Below are positions 9,133-17,556 of a stretch of 64,000 nt of DNA, in pieces (positions within the stretch are counted from its first letter, which is position 1; each line of letters starts with the position of its first letter). Made by a program: the position numbers and the translations under genes. This DNA comes from Pseudarthrobacter raffinosi (GTDB taxonomy: Bacteria; Actinomycetota; Actinomycetes; Actinomycetales; Micrococcaceae): assembly GCF_023913735.1 (NCBI RefSeq), contig NZ_JAMXBH010000003.1, forward strand, positions 124,001 to 188,000. The letters are read 5' to 3'. The notes below the pieces were generated by a model. The model was not told the DNA's origin, did no database searches, and was given only the letters and a program-made list of their open reading frames with translations.

Positions 9133-9507
9133 TCAGCGGGGGGCAGCGGCGGAAGGGACGGGGGCCGCAGCAGGTTTAGCCGGCAGGGCTTTCAGTCCGG
9201 CCGCGCAGCCCACAATCCCCCCAATGAAGAGCACCTTCAACAAGCTGAAGGGTTCGACGCCGGTGGCCATCGCCCAGCCCACCGTAAGGGCAGCCCCGAT
9301 CCCCACCCAGACGGCGTAAGCCGTTCCCAGCGGAATGCTGCGGATGGCCAGGCCGAGACCGACCATGCTCAGGGTGGCCGTCACGGCGAAAACAAGAGTG
9401 GGCAGGGGCCGGGTGAAACCGTCGGACTGGCCCAAGGCGGTGGCCCAGACGGCTTCCAGTACGGCGGAGGCCAGCAGCATCAGCCAGGCAGTGGAACGCT
9501 GGTTCAT
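9133..9507 (-). CDS. SMR transporter, second subunit (Gdx/SugE-like)
   Basis: A 124-residue small multidrug resistance protein with four membrane helices. The membrane Glu (E18) and Trp (W21) lie in SAVLEAVWATALG, and helix 3 carries GTAYAVWVGIGA, both typical of guanidinium exporters (Gdx, formerly SugE). The extra C-terminal Ala/Pro tail is not conserved in the family. Its ATG overlaps the TAA of the preceding SMR gene by one base, so translation is coupled and the two probably form a heterodimer. The riboswitch upstream of the pair supports guanidine as substrate. Confidence 0.88.
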   Translation of the reverse strand: MNQRSTAWLMLLASAVLEAVWATALGQSDGFTRPLPTLVFAVTATLSMVGLGLAIRSIPLGTAYAVWVGIGAALTVGWAMATGVEPFSLLKVLFIGGIVGCAAGLKALPAKPAAAPVPSAAAPR

Positions 9508-9830
9508 TACGCCACCACCTTCAGGCCAACCACGCAAGCGGCGATGCCGGTGAGCAGCAGCAGGCGCGCCGTCGTCGGACGTTCCGCCCTGGTGATGATC
9601 GCGTAGGCGGACGTCAGCACCACGCCCACGCCCACCCACACGGCGTACGCGGTGCCGGTTGGGATGGACTGCATGGCGATGGCGAGGCCGGCCATGCTGG
9701 CGAGGACGGAGACCAGGAAGAGGAGGGCGGGCGCGAGGCGGCGCCGGCCGGTAGCTTGGAATGTCCGGTGCAGGGCGGCGGCCCAGACGGCCTCCAGCGC
9801 CCCGGAAAGAATGAGGATTAACCACGACAT
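9507..9830 (-). CDS. SMR transporter, first subunit (Gdx/SugE-like)
   Basis: A 107-residue four-helix SMR protein. E13 and W16 in SGALEAVWAAALH and the helix 3 motif GTAYAVWVGVG are hallmarks of the Gdx group, which exports guanidinium in exchange for protons. The ATG has an AAAGGA ribosome binding site 5-10 bases upstream, lying close to the 3' end of the candidate guanidine-III aptamer. It is the first gene of a two-gene unit with the SMR partner. Confidence 0.9.
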   Translation of the reverse strand: MSWLILILSGALEAVWAAALHRTFQATGRRRLAPALLFLVSVLASMAGLAIAMQSIPTGTAYAVWVGVGVVLTSAYAIITRAERPTTARLLLLTGIAACVVGLKVVA

Positions 9831-9842
9831 GACAGATCCTTT

Positions 9843-9883
9843 GGCCAGTCTTGTCGCGTGCCGGGTACTGAACCGTCGTCCGG
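9843..9883 (-). promoter_or_regulatory. Candidate guanidine-III (ykkC-III) riboswitch
   Basis: Read on the minus strand, the 41 bases begin CCGGACGA and contain GTACCCGG and CGACAAGAC, the conserved blocks of the guanidine-III aptamer. The two CCGG blocks can pair with each other, and CAGT pairs with ACTG. That second helix keeps pairing although its sequence differs from the known Thermobifida aptamer as I recall it. The aptamer ends 13 bases before the SMR start, next to the ribosome binding site, which suggests translational control: guanidine would raise exporter synthesis. Confidence 0.8.
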
Positions 9884-9972
9884 AGGGTCCTTCGCGGAGC
9901 CTTGTTTCCAGCTTAGCAACGCCCGACGGAGGGTGGCCGGGTTGGTGGCCAACCTCACCGCAGCGGTCCCCG

Positions 9973-10038
9973 CCCAACTGAGTAGCGCTAAGTGTCGTTT
10001 TGAGGGCTCAAAACGACACTTAGCGCTACCTAGTTGGG
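9973..10038. terminator. Long hairpin after the ferritin gene
   Basis: A 23-base perfect inner stem (GTAGCGCTAAGTGTCGTTTT plus GAG) is extended by an outer CCCAACT/AGTTGGG stem. It sits downstream of the ferritin stop and upstream of the SMR promoter region. The apex TTTTGAGGGCTCAAAA resembles the apex of the 26266 palindrome. Likely a terminator that insulates the riboswitch-controlled unit. Confidence 0.65.
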
Positions 10039-10052
10039 GGAGGGCAGGGTGC

Positions 10053-10583
10053 TTACAGGGCGCCGCCGGCTGTCTCCGGGGCGGAGGAGTCGCGGCCCCC
10101 GTTGCCCACGGTTTCGCGGGCGATGAAGTTCTCGATGTCGAACAGGTTGTCCGCGCGCTCGGCGATGTTAAAGAGGGTGGTCATGGCGGCGACCTCCTCC
10201 ACCTGCTCCTTGAGGAACCAGAGCATAAACTGCTCGCCCAGGGCGTCGTCCTCGGAACGGGCGGCGCGGAACAGGGCCTCGATCGCGGACGTCACTTCCT
10301 TCTCCTGCTCCAGCGCCAGGGCCAGCGGCTCGGTCACGGAGGAGAAGTCGTTGCGCACGGTGGGGACGCCCGGGATGGTGAATTCAATGTCGCGGTCCAG
10401 CATGTACTGCACCATCATCATGGCATGGTTCCGCTCTTCCACCGACTGCCGGTAGAAGTAGCGGGCCAGCTGCGGGAGGTCCTGGTTGGCGAACCAGGTG
10501 GCCACGGCAATGTACTGCTGCGAGGCCGCGAATTCGTTGCCGATCTGGGTGGACAGGAGCGCATTAAAGGGTGTGGAGGTCAT
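10053..10583 (-). CDS. Ferritin
   Basis: A 176-residue ferritin. The four-helix bundle carries iron ligands in SVEERNHAMMM and in the later KEQVEEVAAM helix, and an early Glu in NEFAASQQY. It stores iron as mineral inside a 24-subunit shell in the cytoplasm and limits oxidative stress. The length matches bacterial non-haem ferritins apart from a short Gly/Ser/Ala tail. It is followed by a long hairpin terminator and stands alone. Confidence 0.92.
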   Translation of the reverse strand: MTSTPFNALLSTQIGNEFAASQQYIAVATWFANQDLPQLARYFYRQSVEERNHAMMMVQYMLDRDIEFTIPGVPTVRNDFSSVTEPLALALEQEKEVTSAIEALFRAARSEDDALGEQFMLWFLKEQVEEVAAMTTLFNIAERADNLFDIENFIARETVGNGGRDSSAPETAGGAL

Positions 10584-10667
10584 AGGCCGAGTCTAGGAGC
10601 GCCGTACGCCGCTGACCAGTGTGGAAAGGCTCAGATAACGAAGGCGAGGCTAGCCTGCAGCGCTGGA

Positions 10668-11327
10668 TCAGGCAGTCACGCGGTCGATCGAAACCACGGC
10701 CAGGAAGCCGCGGCCCAGGATTTCGGGGGTCCCGGTATCGGAACCGACGACGGCGTCATACCGGTTGAGTGCCTCGGGCTCCCCGGGTACGGGGGCAGCT
10801 TCGTCGGCGTCGGCTTCCGGGGCGGCAGCGGCTTCCACTGCGTCCACGGCTTCCGCGCTGACGCTGAGGCTGCCCGCACTGACAGCGGCCTGGCCCTGCA
10901 GCAGCACCGCGAGCTGGCCCTCAAAAACCGGGTGCGCGCGCTTTTTGGAGAGCTCGATGATGGACGTGAAGCCCTTAAACGAGCCCGTCCGCGTGATGAC
11001 ATTCAGGTCGCGGATGTCCCCGGTGGGCAGGGCGCCGTGCGCAGCAGCTTCGCCGGAGAACCTGAACGGCCGGGACTTTTCCAGCGGATGCTCGGCGCCG
11101 TCCACGGTGAGAAGGAGCAGCTCGCCGTCGATCACGGTCAGCACGCGTTCCATGCCCGGGAACGCCGAGAAATCCCCGGCCTTGCTGACGTCGGCGATGC
11201 TGACCCGCCAGTCCCAGGCGCCGTCCTGCGCCGAGGCGGCTTTCGGGTGGCTGGCAAGCTCACGGGTCACCCCGCCGCCGTTACGCCACGGTTCGGACCT
11301 GAGTTCTGCGAAGCGGATGATCTCCAT
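10668..11327 (-). CDS. hutD: HutD family protein
   Basis: A 219-residue bicupin-like protein of the HutD family. The N-terminal EPWRNGGGVTRE and WRVSIADVSKAGDFSAFPG are the family signatures. HutD is usually found with histidine-utilisation genes, where a governor role limiting pathway output has been proposed in Pseudomonas; its biochemistry is not settled. The segment around residues 150-185 is an Ala/Glu-rich insertion. Here it is alone, about 31 kb from the hut genes of this window. Confidence 0.88.
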   Translation of the reverse strand: MEIIRFAELRSEPWRNGGGVTRELASHPKAASAQDGAWDWRVSIADVSKAGDFSAFPGMERVLTVIDGELLLLTVDGAEHPLEKSRPFRFSGEAAAHGALPTGDIRDLNVITRTGSFKGFTSIIELSKKRAHPVFEGQLAVLLQGQAAVSAGSLSVSAEAVDAVEAAAAPEADADEAAPVPGEPEALNRYDAVVGSDTGTPEILGRGFLAVVSIDRVTA

Positions 11328-11380
11328 CGGACCAGCCTAGTTTGTTTGGGCGTCCCCGCCACGCGTGGCATGCTGGGCAA

Positions 11381-12220
11381 ATGCGCCAGGGGATCACCGA
11401 CGGACAGAGCCGCCTGCTGACATCCTGGCTCGGGGAATTCAGCGTGGTGCAGGACTACTCGTGGCCCCTGCAGGACACGAACGTCCTCCACGTTGTAACG
11501 CCGTCGGGCGAAGGATTCATCGTCAAGGCGAGCACCACAAGCCACCATATCCGCCGCGAGATCGCCGCCCATGCCGGCGGGTTCGACGGGCTCCACGGCC
11601 GGGTCCCGGCGTTACGCCATGCCTCGGCGGCGTCGGGCATCCTGGTGACGGAGTTCCTGCCGGGGGTCCTGGTCGAGGGGACGCCGGCCGAGGATGATCC
11701 GGAAACGTACCGCCAGGCGGGGGCGCTGCTGGCGAGGATTCACCGGCCCGCCGGGGTCTCGTCCACGTACGCATCAGCCCTCACGGCCAAGACCCGTGCG
11801 TGGATGGACCGTGCCCACGGGCTGCTGCCGGAATCGCAACTCGACAGCTTTGAACAGGCGCTCGGTGCACTGCGCCCGGGCGTGGCGCAGCTGGTGGCAA
11901 CGCACGGCGATTACCAGCCGAGGAACTGGCTGCAGGACCACGGGCAGATCAAGATCATCGACTTCGGCCGTGCCGAACCGCGTCCGTGGGTGCACGATCT
12001 GGTGCGGCTCAGCCACCAGCGGTTCGTTGGCAGGCCCGACCTGGCGGACGCGTTCCATTCAGGCCTGGGCAAAACGGTGGCACCGGCGGAGGCTGACCTG
12101 TGGCGGCTGGAGAACCTGCACCAGGCCATCGGCACGGTGGTGTGGGCCAACCAAGTGGGCGACACCGCGTTTGAACAGACGGGCCGCGCCATGGTGGAGC
12201 GCGTGCTGTCCGGCGCCTGA
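11381..12220 (+). CDS. Aminoglycoside phosphotransferase-family kinase
   Basis: About 279 residues of the APH/choline-kinase fold. The catalytic loop HGDYQPRNW (HxDxxxxN type) and the metal-binding IIDFGRAEP are intact. An N-lobe Lys lies in EGFIVKAS. Most chromosomal members phosphorylate unknown small metabolites and do not confer drug resistance. The ATG chosen (MRQGITDG) removes 13 residues from the longest frame, whose start lies in the divergent spacer to hutD. Confidence 0.8.
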   Translation: MRQGITDGQSRLLTSWLGEFSVVQDYSWPLQDTNVLHVVTPSGEGFIVKASTTSHHIRREIAAHAGGFDGLHGRVPALRHASAASGILVTEFLPGVLVEGTPAEDDPETYRQAGALLARIHRPAGVSSTYASALTAKTRAWMDRAHGLLPESQLDSFEQALGALRPGVAQLVATHGDYQPRNWLQDHGQIKIIDFGRAEPRPWVHDLVRLSHQRFVGRPDLADAFHSGLGKTVAPAEADLWRLENLHQAIGTVVWANQVGDTAFEQTGRAMVERVLSGA

Positions 12221-12309
12221 AATGGAACCGACCCACATCGGCGCAGGGGGCACTTCCCTGCTACTCTCCTCCCGGGGGACGTCACGAAGACAGCCTGAAG
12301 GAGCCGGAA

Positions 12310-12909
12310 ATGTTCGTCAAAGTCTGTGGTCTCAGTACGCCCGAATCAGTCCGTGCCGCCGTGGAGGCCGGGGCGGACGCCGTCGGGTTTGTCCTGACGG
12401 CCAGCCCGCGGGTGGTCTCGCCGTCGCAGGTTTCCACTCTTCTGGCCGATGTGCCGGAAGGCATGGTTGCCGTCGGCGTTTTCCGGCATGAACCTGTCGC
12501 CGATGCCATTGCCATCGCCCGTTCCGCCGGACTCGAGTGGGTCCAACTCCATGCAGACCTCACCGCGGAAGACGTCACAACAGTGCACGGCGCCGGCATG
12601 AAGCTGATCAGGGCCGTCACCATGGCAGCCACTGCGGACGCGTTCGCCGACTGGGGCGAGGAACTCCTGTTGATTGACGCCGCCGTGCCCGGCTCCGGAC
12701 AGGCCTGGGACTACGCCTCCATGGTGGACGTGACAGCACTCCAGGACCGCAAGTGGCTGCTGGCCGGCGGACTGGATCCGGATACCGTGGCGCACGCCAC
12801 CGCAGCAGCAGGCGCGTGGGGCGTGGACGTCAGCTCCGGCGTCGAGGTTTCCCGCGGCGTGAAGGACCTGGACAAGATCCGGGCCTTCGTGAAGGCCGCC
12901 AAGGGCTGA
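12310..12909 (+). CDS. trpF: Phosphoribosylanthranilate isomerase
   Basis: A 199-residue (beta-alpha)8 barrel that catalyses the Amadori rearrangement of phosphoribosylanthranilate to CdRP in tryptophan synthesis. The general base Cys sits in FVKVCGLST and the general acid Asp in LLIDAAVPGSG. Phosphate-binding loops LAGGLDPDTV and GVDVSSGVE are present. An AAGGAG ribosome binding site precedes the ATG. It stands outside any trp operon in this window, which is common for trpF in this group. Confidence 0.92.
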   Translation: MFVKVCGLSTPESVRAAVEAGADAVGFVLTASPRVVSPSQVSTLLADVPEGMVAVGVFRHEPVADAIAIARSAGLEWVQLHADLTAEDVTTVHGAGMKLIRAVTMAATADAFADWGEELLLIDAAVPGSGQAWDYASMVDVTALQDRKWLLAGGLDPDTVAHATAAAGAWGVDVSSGVEVSRGVKDLDKIRAFVKAAKG

Positions 12910-12999
12910 GGCCCGGTCCAAGCTTCAGGTCCCAAGTTCAGGGGCCAATCAGGGCAGACCCGTACGTTTTTGTCAGACCCCGCGGGGCACAATGGACAG

Positions 13000-13401
13000 A
13001 TGAAGACACTGCTCAACATCATCTGGCTGGTATTCGGCGGACTCTGGCTTGCCCTGGGCTATTTCCTCGCCGGCATCATCTGCTGCCTGCTGATCGTCAC
13101 CATTCCGTGGGGCATCGCGTCGTTCCGGATTGCGGCGTACACGCTCTGGCCGTTCGGGCGCATGGTGGTGGACAAGCCGGGCGGGACGGGCGTGTTCCCT
13201 CTCCTGGGGAATGTCATCTGGCTGGTGGTGGCGGGCATCTGGATCGCGATCGGCCACGTGCTGACAGCCATTGCCATGGCGGTCACCATCATCGGCATCC
13301 CGCTGGCCATCGCCAACCTCAAGCTCATCCCGGTCAGCCTGATGCCGCTGGGCAAGCAGATCGTTCCCACTAACAGCCCGTTCGTTACCGCATACCGCTA
13401 G
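13000..13401 (+). CDS. YccF domain membrane protein
   Basis: A 133-residue inner membrane protein with two YccF repeats: IIWLVFGGLWLALGYFLAG near the start and VIWLVVAGIWIAIGHVLTA in the middle, each followed by a helix containing TIIGIPLAIA-type sequence. Function is unknown. The start at MKTLLNI fits the first helix. Its TAG shares the CTAG at the convergent stop of the VOC gene, so the two genes overlap by three bases. Confidence 0.88.
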   Translation: MKTLLNIIWLVFGGLWLALGYFLAGIICCLLIVTIPWGIASFRIAAYTLWPFGRMVVDKPGGTGVFPLLGNVIWLVVAGIWIAIGHVLTAIAMAVTIIGIPLAIANLKLIPVSLMPLGKQIVPTNSPFVTAYR

Positions 13402-13832
13402 CCGGCGGCGTTCCCAGGGGTTTCGCTGAATCCGGGGACCAGTCCCTGGGCTTCGAGCTCTTCTGACCGCAGCGCGCGCAGCACACAGAACTCGTTGCCG
13501 TCCGGGTCAGCCATGACCACCCAGGTGGCCTCCGGCCCCTGCCCGACGGAAATGCGCGACGCGCCAAGGGTTTCCAGCCGCTGCACCTCCTCGGCCTGGT
13601 CGTCCGGACGAAGGTCCAGGTGCAGCCGGTTCTTGAGCTCCTTCCGCTCCGGGACTTTCACGAAGAGCAGGTCCGGGCTGACGCCGTCGGCCGGACTGCC
13701 TGCTGGCGGCTCCAACACGATTTCGTCCTCCGCCTCATAGGTGCGGCGCCACCCCAGGGCCTTCTCCCAGAAATCGGCGGGCACTTTGGGGTCGGTGGAA
13801 TCGATGCTGAGGGCTTGGATGCGCAGGTTCAT
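13398..13832 (-). CDS. VOC family (glyoxalase-like) protein
   Basis: A 144-residue single vicinal-oxygen-chelate unit (two beta-alpha-beta modules). It starts MNLRIQALSID and holds NRLHLDLRPDD and ADPDGNEFCVLRA, placing it with the glyoxalase-like group whose substrates are mostly unknown. The longer open frame upstream is unlikely to be translated. It converges on the YccF gene with overlapping stop codons. Confidence 0.85.
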   Translation of the reverse strand: MNLRIQALSIDSTDPKVPADFWEKALGWRRTYEAEDEIVLEPPAGSPADGVSPDLLFVKVPERKELKNRLHLDLRPDDQAEEVQRLETLGASRISVGQGPEATWVVMADPDGNEFCVLRALRSEELEAQGLVPGFSETPGNAAG

Positions 13833-13891
13833 CCGAGCAGTCTTGCACCGGCCGGGGTGCCCGTAAAGGCTCCCGGCGGTCGCGCGGAGAG

Positions 13892-14761
13892 TCAGGCCAG
13901 CTCGCCCTGCAGGTTCCGGCGGGCGGCATCGAGCCACAGTTCCCGTGCGCGGTCGCCGTGGAAAAGGGGGTCCAGTTCCAGCAGATGACGGACGACGGCG
14001 GCGCGGCCGGCCGCGAAGTCGGCGTCGCCGATGTGCGCGTAGTCTTCCCGGACGGCGGCCACATACCGGGCGTACGGCTCAGGTTCGCCGCCAAGGACTG
14101 ACAGGTCCGCGTCGCAGAGGAGGGCGCCGTCGTCGTCCCCTGGCTCGGGGCGGTGGTCCGATGTCAGCCGCACCAGCCGGGCCACCTCGTCAACATCGGC
14201 GGCCGGGAGCCCCGCGTCCGTGAGGCGCTCCTCTGCGAGCCGGGCCGATTCCTCCTCGTCCTGGCCGGCGACCCCGCGGTACACGGCATCGTGGAACCAG
14301 GCTGCGAGCAGCACTGTCCGCGGCGGATCGGCGGGGTCGGTGAGCAGGTCCATGGCCTCAAGTACGGCCAGCAGGTGCGTGCAGCCGTGATACCGGCGGT
14401 GGTCCTCGCTCCAGCGGTCCAGCAGATCCAGGAAGAGGGCGTCGTGTCCGGGCATGATGGCTTCCCAGCGGTTCAGCAACGGGACCTTGAGTGACTTGTT
14501 GCGCTGCCGGGCCGGGATGCGCAGCCCGCTGGCGATGAGCTTGCGAACCAGGGTCCGGGCTTCCACGGCGATGGCGCCCGCGGCGACGAGGTCGTCGAAC
14601 CGGCGCTCGGCAACGTCGTAGTGGTCGCCGTCGAACGCCCGGTCCGGGATGCCGGCCGCGGCAGCGAAGGCGTGCAGTTCCGCCAGCGACGTGTCCGAGA
14701 TGAGGTGCGAAAAATGCGTGCCGTGGGCGGGCCACAGCGGCGGATCAAGGTAAATCGCCAT
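13892..14761 (-). CDS. DUF4031-HD domain fusion protein
   Basis: A 289-residue protein with two parts. Residues 1-85 (starting MAIYLDPPLWPAHG, with FSHLISDTSLAELHAFA) form a DUF4031 domain of unknown role. Residues 95-289 resemble HD-type hydrolases: H in RRYHGCTHL, the HD pair in AAWFHDAVYRG, and CDADLSVLGG. A phosphohydrolase role is inferred from the HD motif only. Immediate neighbours are unrelated. Confidence 0.8.
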   Translation of the reverse strand: MAIYLDPPLWPAHGTHFSHLISDTSLAELHAFAAAAGIPDRAFDGDHYDVAERRFDDLVAAGAIAVEARTLVRKLIASGLRIPARQRNKSLKVPLLNRWEAIMPGHDALFLDLLDRWSEDHRRYHGCTHLLAVLEAMDLLTDPADPPRTVLLAAWFHDAVYRGVAGQDEEESARLAEERLTDAGLPAADVDEVARLVRLTSDHRPEPGDDDGALLCDADLSVLGGEPEPYARYVAAVREDYAHIGDADFAAGRAAVVRHLLELDPLFHGDRARELWLDAARRNLQGELA

Positions 14762-14798
14762 GGGGGAAGTCTAGTGCGGCGGCTCTCCGCGGGGCCGG

Positions 14799-16136
14799 TC
14801 AGGAGCCGGCCGGCAGGATGTTCTGGTTTCCCTGGAAGACGTTCCGCGGATCGAAGTCATGCTTGACCCTGGCCAGCCGCGCGTAATTCCCGTTTCCGAA
14901 CGCGGCGCGGATGCGCTCCTGGCCCTCGTTGCCGATGAAATTGAGCCACACCCCGCCTGTGGCATAGGGCGCAATCTTGCCGCGGAAGTCCTTCACCCAG
15001 GCCTTGGCCAGCTGGCCTTCCTCGGGTGTTGGCGAGATGCCGTAGGGATGGCTCACCCAGGCCGCGTTCCGGTTGATCAGGGGCGTGGCCGCGCCAGCGT
15101 TCCCGCCGACGGCGCCGCCCCACCGGGCGATGAGCTGCTGGGACGTGGCATCGGGAAGGTTCCGGGCGGATTCCACGAACAAGTCCAGGGCCGCGTCGGG
15201 AAGTTCGTTGTGGTAGTCCGCGCTCCAGTAGTTGTAGTGGTCCGGCGGATCGTCCAGGGAGGACTGGAAATCGGCGTACGGGGTGTCGGCCACGAGGTCC
15301 ACTGCAGGCCCGAGCTCGCGGAACGGTCTGGCGTGTTCGGAGCCCTCCTCGGGCTCACCCGCGTAGACGTACGCGATGAGGGTGGCCATCTTTCCTACCA
15401 GGTGCTCCGGCACAAACGGCTCCGGCGGTGCCGTGAAATAGAGGAGCGCCAGGCCCACTCGGTCCGGGGCTGCCAGCGCCAGGTCCCGGAACGCCCGGGA
15501 AATGTCGGTGGCCGCCTCCCCGGGCCACAGCCACATCCCGGCATGGACCACGGGGCCGAGCCTGTGCGCCTGGAACGTGAAGGACGTGGCCACGCCGAAA
15601 TTGCCGCCGCCGCCGTGGAGGGCCCAGAAGAGTTCCGGGTTTTCCCGGGCGCTCGCGGTGACGCGCTCGCCGTCGGCCGTCACCAGGTCCACCGAGACGA
15701 GACTGTCGCACGCGAACCCGAAGGACCGCTCCAGCCAGCCTGACCCGCCGCCCAGGGTGAAGCCGGCGACGCCGGTGGTGGAGGCCCGCCCGCCGGTGAC
15801 GGCCAGGGCATGCTCCTGGGTGGCGCGGTCGAACTCGCCCCATGTGACGCCTGCCCCGGCGGTGACGATGCCGGATTCGGGGTCCACGTCGATCGACTTC
15901 ATGGGCCGGACATCGATTACCAGGCCGTCGTTGTTCATGGACATTCCGGCCACTGAGTGGCCGCCGGCACGGACAGCGATGGCGAGGGAATTTTCCCGTC
16001 CATAGCGGAGGGCTTCGGCCACGTCCGCGTCATTCGAACACTGGGCAATCACCGCCGGACGCCGGTCAATCATGGCGTTGAAGACCTTCCGGGCCGGGTC
16101 ATAGTCGGGGCTGTCAGGCCTGATCCACTTCATCAC
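14799..16136 (-). CDS. FAD-binding oxidoreductase, berberine-bridge type
   Basis: A 445-residue flavoprotein. The PCMH-type FAD domain carries AVRAGGHSVAGMS, whose His normally forms the covalent 8-alpha-histidyl FAD link, and GVAGFTLGGGSGWLERSFG. In bicovalent relatives this second loop has a Cys (GVCG); here it is Ala, so a single covalent link is expected. The C-terminal BBE motif YARLARVKHDFDPRNVFQGN is complete. Related enzymes oxidise sugars or alkaloid-like alcohols and amines; the substrate here is unknown. Confidence 0.88.
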   Translation of the reverse strand: MMKWIRPDSPDYDPARKVFNAMIDRRPAVIAQCSNDADVAEALRYGRENSLAIAVRAGGHSVAGMSMNNDGLVIDVRPMKSIDVDPESGIVTAGAGVTWGEFDRATQEHALAVTGGRASTTGVAGFTLGGGSGWLERSFGFACDSLVSVDLVTADGERVTASARENPELFWALHGGGGNFGVATSFTFQAHRLGPVVHAGMWLWPGEAATDISRAFRDLALAAPDRVGLALLYFTAPPEPFVPEHLVGKMATLIAYVYAGEPEEGSEHARPFRELGPAVDLVADTPYADFQSSLDDPPDHYNYWSADYHNELPDAALDLFVESARNLPDATSQQLIARWGGAVGGNAGAATPLINRNAAWVSHPYGISPTPEEGQLAKAWVKDFRGKIAPYATGGVWLNFIGNEGQERIRAAFGNGNYARLARVKHDFDPRNVFQGNQNILPAGS

Positions 16137-16314
16137 AAACGCTCCTCAGCGACTGCGGCCCCTCCCCTCCACATAGCGTAGGACTTGGGCCCACCACCTT
16201 CCATAGGCAGTTGACCCGAACCCTCAGGCGGAGGCGAAACCAGCGTCCACGTCCTTTTCTGATCCGCGGCGAAAGCTACTAAGAAAACACGCAAATGCGG
16301 ACTAGAATCATGAA

Positions 16315-16725
16315 ATGCCCACTATTCGCGTATCCGAAGCAGCACGGTTCCTCGGCGTCAGTGACGACACGGTCCGGCGCTGGATAGAGAACGGCAGCCT
16401 CACCCCCGTGAAGGACGACGCCGGCCGGCTGGCAGTCGACGGCCTGGAACTGGCAAGGCACGCCCAGAAGCTCGCGCAGCTTCCCGAGGACCCGCACCGT
16501 TCAGGAAGTTCGGCGCGCAACAGGTTCGTCGGCCTGGTCACGGGGATCACTGCGGACAAAGTCATGGCCCAGGTGGAACTCCAGTGCGGGCCGTTCCGGG
16601 TGGTGTCGCTGATGAGCAGTGAAGCCGTCCGCGACCTGGGCCTGGAACTGGGCTCCGTGGCCACCGCGGTGGTCAAAGCAACCACGGTCATCATCGAAAC
16701 CCCGCACGGAAAGAGCATCATTTGA
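16315..16725 (+). CDS. HTH-TOBE molybdate-binding protein
   Basis: A 136-residue two-domain protein. Residues 1-55 are an excisionase/MerR-like winged helix (RVSEAARFLGVSDDTVRRWI); residues 67-133 form a TOBE/Mop domain (RNRFVGLVTGITADKVMAQV) that in relatives binds molybdate or tungstate. It heads the molybdate transport operon with a four-base overlap into modA, so it may be a ModE-like regulator or a molybdate-sensing partner. It is smaller than classical ModE. Confidence 0.88.
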   Translation: MPTIRVSEAARFLGVSDDTVRRWIENGSLTPVKDDAGRLAVDGLELARHAQKLAQLPEDPHRSGSSARNRFVGLVTGITADKVMAQVELQCGPFRVVSLMSSEAVRDLGLELGSVATAVVKATTVIIETPHGKSII

Positions 16726-17534
16726 GCACCCTCAAACACGGCACCCCCGTCATAATCACGGCTGCCCTCATGCTGGGCCTCGCCGCGTGCGCACCGGCTA
16801 CGACGTCCACGGCCACACAGCCCGCCGCGTCGCATTCCCCGGACGCCGCCGGCCAGGTCTCCGGGACCATCATGGTCTTCGCAGCCGCGTCGCTCAAGGC
16901 CACATTCACCCAGCTGGCCAGCGACTTCGAGGCGAAGAACCCCGGCACCAAGATCGTGCTGAGCTTCGCCGGTTCCTCGGACCTGGTCACCCAGATCACC
17001 CAGGGCGCACCGGCCGATGTTGTTGCCTCCGCCGACACCAAGAACATGACCAAGCTGGCCGAGGCCAAGCTCCTGGACGGGACCGCGAAGAACTTCGCCA
17101 CCAACGTCCTGGAGATCGCCGTCCCGCCGTCCAATCCGGCGTCGATCGCGTCCTTCGCGGACCTGGCCAAGCCAGGCGTCAAGGTGGTTGTCTGTGCCAG
17201 CCAGGTTCCGTGCGGGGCGGCTGCGGACACAGTGGAAAAGGCGGCGGGAGTGACCCTTTCGCCGGTCAGCGAGGAGTCATCGGTGACGGACGTCCTGGGC
17301 AAGGTCACCTCGGGCGAGGCCGACGCCGGGCTGGTCTACGTCACCGACGTCAAAGGCGCCGGAGGCAAGGTCAAGGGGATCCCGTTCGACGAATCCGGCA
17401 AGGCAGTCAACACGTATCCAATCGCCACAGTAGGCTCGAGCCGGAACAAGGAACTGGCGGCAGCCTTCATCGCGATGGTGACCGGCGCCGACGGGCAGAA
17501 AACCCTGCGCGCGGCCGGCTTCGGCGCCCCGTAA
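16722..17534 (+). CDS. modA: Molybdate ABC transporter substrate-binding protein
   Basis: A 270-residue lipoprotein. The lipobox LAAC puts the lipidated Cys at residue 23, followed by a Thr/Ser/Ala linker. The mature part begins IMVFAAASLKATF and contains FAGSSDLVTQI and ADVVASAD, typical oxyanion-binding loops of ModA. The chosen start is TTG overlapping the stop of the upstream gene; no ATG fits the signal peptide. It delivers molybdate to ModB/ModC. Confidence 0.92.
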   Translation: MSTLKHGTPVIITAALMLGLAACAPATTSTATQPAASHSPDAAGQVSGTIMVFAAASLKATFTQLASDFEAKNPGTKIVLSFAGSSDLVTQITQGAPADVVASADTKNMTKLAEAKLLDGTAKNFATNVLEIAVPPSNPASIASFADLAKPGVKVVVCASQVPCGAAADTVEKAAGVTLSPVSEESSVTDVLGKVTSGEADAGLVYVTDVKGAGGKVKGIPFDESGKAVNTYPIATVGSSRNKELAAAFIAMVTGADGQKTLRAAGFGAP

Positions 17535-17556
17535 GTAAGCCGCACCCAAGGAGAGC

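Noticed and set aside
7864..9606. 580-codon frame across two reverse-strand genes
   Set aside because: It crosses a gene boundary and is rich in Gly, Arg and His with no domain.
11381..12220. Aminoglycoside resistance gene
   Set aside because: The fold is shared, but the sequence lacks features of a named resistance enzyme and sits in a chromosomal housekeeping context.
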